Source: Casp-actino8 sp044355095
GTDB taxonomy: Bacteria; Actinomycetota; Acidimicrobiia; Acidimicrobiales; Ilumatobacteraceae
Assembly: GCA_044355095.1 (NCBI GenBank)
Contig: JBIKYT010000068.1
Location: forward strand, 1-10,458
Reading direction: 5' to 3'
DNA length: 10,458 nt
Part shown: positions 1 through 5,454 of the stretch, one piece after another
Layout: each line of letters starts with the position of its first letter
Numbering within the stretch: position 1 is the first letter of the stretch
Notes under the pieces: model-generated
What the model saw: only the letters and a program-made list of their open reading frames with translations
What the model was told of the DNA's origin: nothing
Databases searched by the model: none
Program-made: the position numbers and the translations under genes

Positions 1-1
1 T

Positions 2-214
2 CCGTTACGTGCAATGCGCGAACTCGGAATCACCAACGAGAATGTCAACGTCAACGGTGGAGCAATCGCCCTTGGTCACCCCATTGGCGGTAGCGGACCG
101 ATGCTTATGCAGACCGCACTCGACGAACTCGAGCGTCAAGACAAGCAGACGGCACTCATCACAATGTGCACCGGTGGCGGTATGGGTACCGCAACCATTA
201 TCGAACGTATGTGA
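2..214 (+). CDS. Thiolase (acetyl-CoA acyltransferase), C-terminal part only
   Basis: The gene enters from the left edge, so only the last 70 residues are visible. Thiolases cleave 3-oxoacyl-CoA with CoA to give acetyl-CoA and a shortened acyl-CoA, the last step of beta-oxidation (or the reverse condensation), in the cytoplasm. Two C-terminal family motifs are intact: NGGAIALGHPIGGSG, whose His (codon at 77-79) activates the nucleophile, and MCTGGGMG, whose Cys (codon at 167-169) is the acid/base residue. The common GASG is GGSG here. The protein ends a few residues after the last motif, as is normal for the family. The gene converges on the acyl-CoA dehydrogenase gene, and its TGA stop lies just before a strong hairpin. 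The nucleophilic Cys of the N-terminal half is outside the window. The subfamily (FadA5/FadA6-like degradative or biosynthetic) cannot be decided. Confidence 0.93.
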   Translation, partial: PLRAMRELGITNENVNVNGGAIALGHPIGGSGPMLMQTALDELERQDKQTALITMCTGGGMGTATIIERM

Positions 215-218
215 TTGT

Positions 219-247
219 GGTTGCCGCGAGTTACTCTCGCGGCAACC
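219..247. terminator. Perfect 12-bp hairpin between convergent genes, probable bidirectional terminator
   Basis: Arms GGTTGCCGCGAG (219-230) and CTCGCGGCAACC (236-247) are perfectly complementary around a 5-nt loop. The hairpin starts 4 nt after the thiolase stop and contains the last codons and the stop codon (in the loop, 231-233) of the acyl-CoA dehydrogenase on the other strand. No T-tract follows on either strand. This is common for actinobacterial terminators but leaves the mechanism unproven. Confidence 0.7.
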
Positions 248-1400
248 CAAGAACTCGTTCTCCAACAATGTTGCGCTGAATTTCAGTTGAGCCGGCGTAA
301 ATGGTGTGGGCGCGACTAAATAAGAACGTGTGTTGAAAGTCGTGCTCAAGTGAGCCTTCGTCGTGCATGATCAACGCGTCGGCTCCCAGCAAATCGGCTT
401 CAAGTTCGCCGAGGCGTTGATGCCACTTTGACCAGAACAACTTGCCAATTGATCCTTCAGGACCAGGCTGACCACCCTTGATGAATCGGGTGACATTACG
501 CAAACCCGACCAGCGCATGATTTCTAATTCGCCGTACGCACGCGCCAAGCGTTGCCGAATTTCCAGATCGTCCGCGACTCCTTTTTGCTGAGCAAGTGCC
601 TTCACATTGGCGAACTCTTTGGCGAACCGCAACTGCTGAGCCATGAACGCCGTGCCACGTTCAAAGCCCAAAGTTCCCATGGCAGTCTTCCAACCGTTGC
701 CGCGTCCGCCAACCACCATGTCGGCAGAAGTTAGAGCGCCATCAAAGAACACTTCACAAAAGTGATCATTCCCTGAAAGGTCTTTGAGGGGACGCACTTC
801 AACGCCTGGTTGATCAATGGGTACCAGCAAATACGACAAAGCCTTATGCGCTTTTTCTTCAAGTTCGGTGCGACACAACACAAAAATCCATTGCGCGAAT
901 TGAGCTTGACTCGTCCAAACTTTTTGACCATCGATTCGCCAAGTATCACCATCAAGTACTGCGGTGGTGCGCACACCAGCAAGATCTGAGCCTGCGCCTG
1001 GTTCACTGAATCCCTGACACCAATACTCTTCACCCTTCAAGATCGGTGGCAAAAAGCGTTGCTGTTGTTCGGGCGAACCAAAAGTGATCAGCGTTGGTCC
1101 AAGCAAACCTTCGCCGAAGAAACCGGCGCGTTGGGGACCATTTGCCAAGGTGTATTCCTGAGCGAAAACCAATTCTTCTGAGACTGATACTTCGCGACCA
1201 CCAAAAGCTTGAGGCCACGTGAGTCCAAGCCAGCCGGCGCGACCGAGTTCCTGCTCCCAAGACACGCGCACATGCCAGTCGTGAGCACCCATTTCTGCTG
1301 AAGTACCAAGTTTGCGGTAGTCGCCAACCAACTGCTCATTTAGCCACGCACGAACTTCATGGCGAAAAGTCGCGGCTTGAGCTGACTCAGAAAAATCCAT
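231..1400 (-). CDS. Acyl-CoA dehydrogenase (FadE-like)
   Basis: FAD-dependent alpha,beta-dehydrogenation of an acyl-CoA, the first step of beta-oxidation, in the cytoplasm; electrons would pass to an electron-transfer flavoprotein. The 389 residues match the usual length (about 380-400). The all-alpha N-terminal domain covers roughly 1-120. The beta domain has the signature WCQGFSEPGAGSDLAG (127-142) and DGQKVWTS, both near FAD and substrate. The C-terminal helical domain ends with IYAGSTEIQRNIVGERVLGL. The residue after Tyr368 is Ala, where MCAD-type enzymes carry the catalytic Glu. A Glu at 247 in GFERG occupies the alternative helix-G position used by isovaleryl-CoA dehydrogenase and some actinobacterial FadE proteins, and is the likely base. 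The start is the ATG at 1398-1400; no good Shine-Dalgarno sequence is visible. The gene is divergent from the SDR gene at 1465. The related mycobacterial steroid FadE proteins work as two-gene heteromers, but no partner is visible here. Confidence 0.93.
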   Translation of the reverse strand: MDFSESAQAATFRHEVRAWLNEQLVGDYRKLGTSAEMGAHDWHVRVSWEQELGRAGWLGLTWPQAFGGREVSVSEELVFAQEYTLANGPQRAGFFGEGLLGPTLITFGSPEQQQRFLPPILKGEEYWCQGFSEPGAGSDLAGVRTTAVLDGDTWRIDGQKVWTSQAQFAQWIFVLCRTELEEKAHKALSYLLVPIDQPGVEVRPLKDLSGNDHFCEVFFDGALTSADMVVGGRGNGWKTAMGTLGFERGTAFMAQQLRFAKEFANVKALAQQKGVADDLEIRQRLARAYGELEIMRWSGLRNVTRFIKGGQPGPEGSIGKLFWSKWHQRLGELEADLLGADALIMHDEGSLEHDFQHTFLFSRAHTIYAGSTEIQRNIVGERVLGLPRE

Positions 1401-1414
1401 TCATATAGTTTCGC

Positions 1415-1441
1415 CCGATTCGCACCTCTCGGCGTAATCGG
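1415..1441. promoter_or_regulatory. Inverted repeat in the divergent promoter region, candidate operator
   Basis: The 64-bp region between the divergent acyl-CoA dehydrogenase and SDR genes contains CCGATT (1415-1420) and AATCGG (1436-1441), a perfect 6-bp inverted repeat with a 15-bp spacer, so the half-sites lie 21 bp apart (about two helical turns). A dimeric repressor such as a TetR- or GntR-family lipid regulator would suit this, but no regulator gene is in the window. The assignment is inference. Confidence 0.35.
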
Positions 1442-1452
1442 CGCCCCCGACC

Positions 1453-1458
1453 TAAGGT
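1453..1458 (+). promoter_or_regulatory. Candidate -10 box (TAAGGT), 6 nt before the ATG of the first SDR
   Basis: TAAGGT fits the actinobacterial TANNNT -10 consensus and is followed by exactly 6 nt (1459-1464) and the ATG at 1465, the geometry of a leaderless transcript. The same bases lie in the perfect palindrome GACCT-A-AGGTC (1449-1459), and AAGG could instead act as a weak Shine-Dalgarno. No convincing -35 hexamer is visible. Confidence 0.45.
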
Positions 1459-1464
1459 CTTTTT

Positions 1465-2265
1465 ATGGTCACTCCTCCCCAGCCCCCAGTAAACCCAGCA
1501 CAGTTATTTGATCTCACAGGTCGCACGGCCCTCATTACTGGTGGAAGCCGAGGCTTAGGCAGAGAAATGGCTTTGGCATTCGCTCATCAAGGTGCCGACA
1601 TCATGATCGCGAGTCGATCCATTGAGTCTTGCGAAGAAACTGCCGCTGAAGTTCGACGCGAGACCGGACGCAACTGCGTGCCTTATGCGTGTCACATCGG
1701 ACGTTGGGACGAACTCGAAGGTCTCGCCGAGACGGCTTGGAGTGAGTTCGGTGGTATTGACATCTTGGTCAACAATGCCGGCAAGTCGCCGTTGTACGAC
1801 AACATCACCAACGTCAACGAGCAGATGTGGGACTCAGTCATTGGCTTGAATCTCAAGGGACCATTTCGACTGTCGGCTTTACTTGGCTCGCGGATGAGTG
1901 AGCGCGCCAAAGAAACTGGCCGCGCTGGTTCAATCATCAACATTTCAAGTATCGCCGCCATTCACCCGACCCCAGATGTGATTCCCTACACAGCCGCCAA
2001 GGCTGGACTGAACGCAATGACGATCGGCTTTGCGCAAACCTTCGGACCTCATGTTCGCGTCAATTGCATCATGCCAGGTTCATTTCGCACCGATATCAGC
2101 AAGGCCTGGAACTGGGACATGGTTGACCAAATGATGAAGCGCGTTGCGCTCAAACGCGTCGGCGAACCCCACGAAATTGTTGGCGCTGCCTTATTCTTGG
2201 CTAGCGATGCGAGCACCTACACCACCGGAGCGGTTTTCACTGTTGACGGCGGCGTTCCAACCTGA
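1465..2265 (+). CDS. Short-chain dehydrogenase/reductase (SDR), classical type
   Basis: NAD(P)-dependent oxidoreductase acting on an alcohol/ketone pair, cytoplasmic. It is 266 residues, slightly above the usual 250 because of a proline-rich N-terminal extension before the Rossmann fold. Visible motifs are the dinucleotide loop TGGSRGLG (25-32), NNAG (103-106), and a complete catalytic tetrad Asn129, Ser162, Tyr175, Lys179 (Ser-Tyr spacing 13). The basic residue in IASRS after beta-2 favours NADP(H). The C-terminus has the usual PG motif and ends TGAVFTVDGGVPT. The ATG start is the only one before the Rossmann motif and follows a TANNNT box by 6 nt. The gene for a small NTF2-like protein follows after 31 bp. 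In this setting it may act on a 3-hydroxyacyl-CoA or a ring hydroxyl; 3-oxoacyl-ACP reductase-like enzymes look the same, so the substrate is unknown. Confidence 0.93.
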   Translation: MVTPPQPPVNPAQLFDLTGRTALITGGSRGLGREMALAFAHQGADIMIASRSIESCEETAAEVRRETGRNCVPYACHIGRWDELEGLAETAWSEFGGIDILVNNAGKSPLYDNITNVNEQMWDSVIGLNLKGPFRLSALLGSRMSERAKETGRAGSIINISSIAAIHPTPDVIPYTAAKAGLNAMTIGFAQTFGPHVRVNCIMPGSFRTDISKAWNWDMVDQMMKRVALKRVGEPHEIVGAALFLASDASTYTTGAVFTVDGGVPT

Positions 2266-2283
2266 TCTCAACATCCGTTCTTG

Positions 2284-2289
2284 AAAGGA
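2284..2289 (+). promoter_or_regulatory. Ribosome binding site AAAGGA of the NTF2-like gene
   Basis: AAAGGA lies 7 nt before the ATG at 2297, ideal spacing. It fixes the start and shows that this gene is translated from a leader, unlike its upstream neighbour, consistent with its being an internal gene of the same transcript. Confidence 0.7.
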
Positions 2290-2296
2290 CACCACA

Positions 2297-2680
2297 ATGG
2301 CTTTAACAAATGAACAAAAGCTCGAACACCACAGCAAATTTGCGGCTGCAACAAATGCAGGGCAACCTGACATCACCATGTCGATGTGCGTTGACGGCGC
2401 GCTGGTGTGGCATAACTTCGACGACAAGAGCGTGCCGTACGCAAGCACCGGCAAAACCTTGACGCGGATGCACGCAATCATCCCGAACCTTCGTTGGGAG
2501 ACTCGAGCAGTAGCAGCCACCAGCACTGGCTGGATGTGGCAGGCCGCAATTCGCGGTACCGCTCCTGCCGGAGAAATTTGTGCTCATTCGGTCATGATCG
2601 TCACGTTGAACGATGAGGGTCTCATCACTCAACTCGACGAATACATCGACCCATCGCAATTGTCTGCTTTACGGGGCTGA
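2297..2680 (+). CDS. NTF2/SnoaL-like small protein
   Basis: A 127-residue protein with the features of the nuclear-transport-factor-2 / SnoaL / ketosteroid-isomerase-like superfamily, a cone-shaped alpha+beta fold that binds hydrophobic ligands. Visible signs are an N-terminal amphipathic helix followed by VWHNFDD (residues 37-43), a WxWxAxxxG strand around 79-87, and the terminal strand NDEGLITQLDEYID (105-118), the usual 'dGkI...deYiD' ending of SnoaL-like proteins. Family members include isomerases, dehydratases, cyclases and non-catalytic partners, so no reaction can be assigned. It lies between two SDR genes in a lipid catabolic group, suggesting a role on the same substrate, for example isomerisation or hydration. 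The start is supported by a good Shine-Dalgarno sequence. Confidence 0.85.
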   Translation: MALTNEQKLEHHSKFAAATNAGQPDITMSMCVDGALVWHNFDDKSVPYASTGKTLTRMHAIIPNLRWETRAVAATSTGWMWQAAIRGTAPAGEICAHSVMIVTLNDEGLITQLDEYIDPSQLSALRG

Positions 2681-2722
2681 CTTCTCGCTGATTCGACTGC
2701 GTTCAACACACGCTTCAACGCC

Positions 2723-2728
2723 TAAAGT
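2723..2728 (+). promoter_or_regulatory. Candidate -10 box (TAAAGT) before the second SDR
   Basis: TAAAGT (TANNNT) is followed by 6 nt and an ATG at 2735. Transcription would begin near 2735. This gives either a leaderless message starting at that ATG, or a 30-nt leader carrying AGGAAA (2752-2757) in front of the ATG at 2765. The flanking bases CCTAA(A/G)GT match the box before the first SDR gene. Confidence 0.4.
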
Positions 2729-2764
2729 CAAGACATGTCGAATCACAATCCAGGAAAACACAAC

Positions 2765-3646
2765 ATGGTTGAAGGTCGGGTCTGCATTGTCACTGGTGCC
2801 GGACGTGGAATTGGTCGCGAATACGCCCTCATGCTGGGTGCACACGGCGGCCTCGTCGTGGTTAACGACCTCGGTGCATCGCGTGACGGAAGTGGTGGCG
2901 ACTCTGGTCCCGCCCAAGACGTAGCGAACGAAATCAAGGCCGCTGGCGGACAAGCCGTCGCCAACACCGACGACATCAGTTCGTATGCCGGAGCGAAGAG
3001 CATCGTTGATCAAGCAATTGACACTTTCGGTGGTCTTGACGTCGTCGTCAACAATGCCGGAATTCTGCGTGACCGCATGTTGTTCTCGATGGCCGAAGAA
3101 GAATGGGATTCGGTTATCAAGGTTCACCTCAAGGGAACGTTCGGCACGAGCCGATTTGCCGCCGAGTATTGGCGCAACCGTTCCAAAGATGGCAAGACCA
3201 ATGATGCGCGCATCATCAACACATCATCGGTTGCTGGTTTGTACGCCAACCCCGGCCAGGCCAACTACGGAGCCGCCAAGGCCGGCATTGCAGCATTCAC
3301 ACAGATCGCCGCACAAGAACTCAGTCGCTACGGAGTCACCGCGAACGCCATTGCTCCGGGAGCGCTCACGCGCTTGACCGAAGACCTCAACTTGCCCGAT
3401 GAAATGTTGGCCAAATTTGATCCTCGTTGGGTGGCCCCCATCGTCACTTGGTTGGCCTCGCCTTTGTCGAAAGACGTGACCGGCCAAGTCATCGAATCAA
3501 ATGGCATGTTCTTGGCGATAGCCGAAAGCTGGCAGCGTGGTCCAACGCTCACGACTCCCCCAGCTGAGGCCGAAGACGTCGATGCTGCAATTCGTCCATT
3601 GTTGGTCGCCGCCCGTCCGCGCACCACGATGGCCGACATCAACTAG
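2765..3646 (+). CDS. SDR of the multifunctional-enzyme-2 type, probable 3-hydroxyacyl-CoA dehydrogenase
   Basis: Probable NAD-dependent oxidation of a 3-hydroxyacyl-CoA to 3-oxoacyl-CoA in beta-oxidation. It resembles the dehydrogenase domain of peroxisomal MFE-2/HSD17B4: VVVNDLGASRDGSGGDSGPA after beta-2 is the hallmark insert, and Asp35 in NDLG should bind the NAD ribose. Other motifs (numbering from 2765) are TGAGRGIG (10-17), NNAG (96-99), VHLKGTF with His121 where classical SDRs have Asn (as in MFE-2), and Ser155, Tyr168, Lys172. It is 293 residues, with a tail of about 40 residues beyond a normal SDR, typical of this clade. The start at 2765 was chosen because AGGAAA lies 7 nt upstream and the N-terminus then fits the family. 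The in-frame ATG at 2735 (303 residues) is the alternative if the message is leaderless. No hydratase or SCP2 domain is fused. Confidence 0.92.
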   Translation: MVEGRVCIVTGAGRGIGREYALMLGAHGGLVVVNDLGASRDGSGGDSGPAQDVANEIKAAGGQAVANTDDISSYAGAKSIVDQAIDTFGGLDVVVNNAGILRDRMLFSMAEEEWDSVIKVHLKGTFGTSRFAAEYWRNRSKDGKTNDARIINTSSVAGLYANPGQANYGAAKAGIAAFTQIAAQELSRYGVTANAIAPGALTRLTEDLNLPDEMLAKFDPRWVAPIVTWLASPLSKDVTGQVIESNGMFLAIAESWQRGPTLTTPPAEAEDVDAAIRPLLVAARPRTTMADIN

Positions 3647-3652
3647 ACACTT

Positions 3653-4153
3653 GTGACTTCACTTCTTGTTATCTGCACCGGCAACGCCGCGCGCTCGGTC
3701 ATGGCCGGGGCGATCATTAATGATCGTCGGCCCGATCTAGATGTTGTCACTGCAGGCACGCTCACTGTCGATGGCCAACCAATCAGTTTTCGAACCCGCG
3801 AAGCACTCAAACAAATAGGACTTCAAGCGCAAGGTCACCGCAGTAAACAAATTGAACAACATCATGTGGATGCGGCTGACCTCATCATTGCTTTAGCACC
3901 CGAGCATGTTGAATGGATTCGTCGCAACTTTCCCCATGTTGCACATCGCACATCAACACTCAAGCGACTCAGTCGTCATCTGGAACATGATGGTCCATTT
4001 GTTGAACGCGTGACTGCGCTCAACTTGGCGGCAATTGAACTTGAACCGTGGGAAGAAGTCGTTGATCCAGGCGGCGGCGAAGTTGAAGATTTCATCCAAT
4101 GCGCCTTTGAAGTTGTCCAATTAATGGATGATGTCATGCCCCGCTTGGGCTGA
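3653..4153 (+). CDS. Low-molecular-weight protein tyrosine phosphatase-like protein
   Basis: Resembles low-molecular-weight phosphotyrosine phosphatases and related arsenate reductases, which work through a phospho-cysteine in the cytoplasm. The P-loop is at the very N-terminus, ICTGNAARS, with nucleophile Cys8 and Arg14, followed by the family's Ser15. A candidate general-acid Asp is in VVDPGG (Asp138-Pro139), near the C-terminal helix as expected. The length of 166 is normal. Unusual points are Ala13 at the place of the frequent second P-loop cysteine and Val16 in place of the common Pro. The start is GTG at 3653, only 6 nt after the upstream TAG and without a Shine-Dalgarno sequence, so translation is probably coupled to the upstream SDR. 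A later start would remove the catalytic loop. The substrate is unknown, and its link with lipid catabolism may be only positional. Confidence 0.88.
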   Translation: MTSLLVICTGNAARSVMAGAIINDRRPDLDVVTAGTLTVDGQPISFRTREALKQIGLQAQGHRSKQIEQHHVDAADLIIALAPEHVEWIRRNFPHVAHRTSTLKRLSRHLEHDGPFVERVTALNLAAIELEPWEEVVDPGGGEVEDFIQCAFEVVQLMDDVMPRLG

Positions 4154-4161
4154 GAATCTGG

Positions 4162-4204
4162 TTGGGCATATAAACCACCGAAAACGGGGTGTTTTCGCGC
4201 CCAA
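4162..4204. terminator. Nested hairpin between convergent genes, probable terminator
   Basis: An inner stem CGAAAAC (4179-4185) / GTTTTCG (4191-4197) with a 5-nt loop is enclosed by an outer pair TTGGGC (4162-4167) / GCCCAA (4199-4204), with an 11-nt bulge on the left side. It fills the gap between the phosphatase stop (4153) and the CoA-transferase stop (4224), so it would serve both strands. There is no long T-tract. Confidence 0.6.
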
Positions 4205-4223
4205 TAAATTATTTCTCGTCGAG

Positions 4224-5441
4224 TTATTCTTCGACGAATGGGGCGGCGATGCCATTCGCGAACAAGGTTTCAATGACCTCATCACTGCGACCTAATTCGC
4301 GCAGAACTTCAGCCGTATGTTCACCTAACTTCGGAGCAATCCATCGTGGCTCGCCTGGCGTCCCGTGAAAATCTGCCGGCGAAGCAATCATGGTTGTCGT
4401 GCCGTATTCATCGGGCACTTCAATCAGGCCGCCCGCGTGTTGCAACTGTGGATCAGCCAGAACTTCTTCGGCCGAATTCACCGGCGACCAAAACATGTCG
4501 GGTTCGGTCGCAAAAATATCGGCCCACTCGTCAAGGGATTTACCTGAGAACGCTTCATCAAGGAGTGCAATCAATTCTTTGTGGTTGATTGCTCGTTGCA
4601 ACGGAGTTACAAATCGCGGATCATCAATCCACTCGGGGTGTCCGGCCACGCGTGCCAACGGCGGCCAATGACGTTCACCCTCAAGACCAACCACCCAGAA
4701 CCACTTGCCGTCACCAGCTTGATAGTTATTCACCGATGGGTTCATCATTTGCGTGCGTTGCCCAATCATCGGATGTTGACCCCAACCCAACATCATGTTG
4801 AGATCAAAACCAATCGTGTACACGCCTTGACGCAACAGTGATGACGAAACCATTTGTCCAAGACCCGAACGTTCGCGCTGATACAACGCTGCCGAAATCG
4901 CACCAGCAAAAGTGACGCCAGTGGTGTGGTCGCCCATTCCACCACGTTGAAAGGGCAAGGCTCCACCTTCGGGCGTAAGCATGTGAGCAATTCCTGAACG
5001 CGCCCAGAACGCCGCGATGTCATAGCCCGGACGATTTGCATCAGGCCCTTCAAGCCCGTATCCAGTGATTTGTCCATACACCAGACGCGGATTGCGGGCG
5101 CTGACAGTGTCGTAATCAAGACCGGCCCGCTTCAATGCATCAACCCGCACGTTGGTGACAAATACATCGGCTTGATCTAACAGTTCAAGGGCAATCTCAC
5201 GCCCTTCTGGAGTTGAAATATCAAGGGCGATTCCGCGCTTATTGCGATTGTCTAATTCGAACACCGGATTGTTTGGCATATCTCCGCCAAACATCCGTTG
5301 AAACGTTCTCGCGGGGTCTCCCGACAGTGGTTCAATCTTGATGACATCGGCACCCCAGTCACCCAAGACACCCGCCGCCGCAGGGCCAGCGACCCAAACA
5401 CCTAACTCAGCAACCTTGACTCCATGCAAAGGACCAGACAT
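4224..5441 (-). CDS. CaiB/BaiF family CoA-transferase (family III)
   Basis: Family III CoA-transferases move CoA from an acyl-CoA to a free carboxylic acid through an aspartyl-CoA intermediate. The N-terminus GVKVAELGVWVAGPAAAG and GADVIKIEP are the family's opening motifs. GGMGDHTTG contains Asp171, which aligns with the catalytic Asp169 of formyl-CoA transferase; PGYDIAAFWARSG precedes it. At 405 residues the length is normal and the protein is full-length. The ATG at 5439-5441 was chosen because MSGPLHGVKV is the usual N-terminus. A GTG at 5469-5471 would add ten residues and overlap the upstream gene. The stop of the aminotransferase gene lies 10 nt upstream, so the two are probably co-expressed. 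TAGGGT stands 7 nt before the ATG and can be read either as a weak Shine-Dalgarno (AGGG) or as a -10 box. The acid substrate (carnitine-like, bile acid-like, dicarboxylate) cannot be told. Confidence 0.93.
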   Translation of the reverse strand: MSGPLHGVKVAELGVWVAGPAAAGVLGDWGADVIKIEPLSGDPARTFQRMFGGDMPNNPVFELDNRNKRGIALDISTPEGREIALELLDQADVFVTNVRVDALKRAGLDYDTVSARNPRLVYGQITGYGLEGPDANRPGYDIAAFWARSGIAHMLTPEGGALPFQRGGMGDHTTGVTFAGAISAALYQRERSGLGQMVSSSLLRQGVYTIGFDLNMMLGWGQHPMIGQRTQMMNPSVNNYQAGDGKWFWVVGLEGERHWPPLARVAGHPEWIDDPRFVTPLQRAINHKELIALLDEAFSGKSLDEWADIFATEPDMFWSPVNSAEEVLADPQLQHAGGLIEVPDEYGTTTMIASPADFHGTPGEPRWIAPKLGEHTAEVLRELGRSDEVIETLFANGIAAPFVEE

Positions 5442-5448
5442 AACAGTG

Positions 5449-5454
5449 ACCCTA
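5449..5454 (-). promoter_or_regulatory. TAGGGT box before the CoA-transferase start (Shine-Dalgarno or -10)
   Basis: On the minus strand TAGGGT is followed by 7 nt and the ATG at 5441. Its TAG is also the stop codon of the aminotransferase gene. AGGG is an acceptable weak ribosome binding site; the full hexamer fits TANNNT. Both readings support the start at 5441. Confidence 0.35.
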
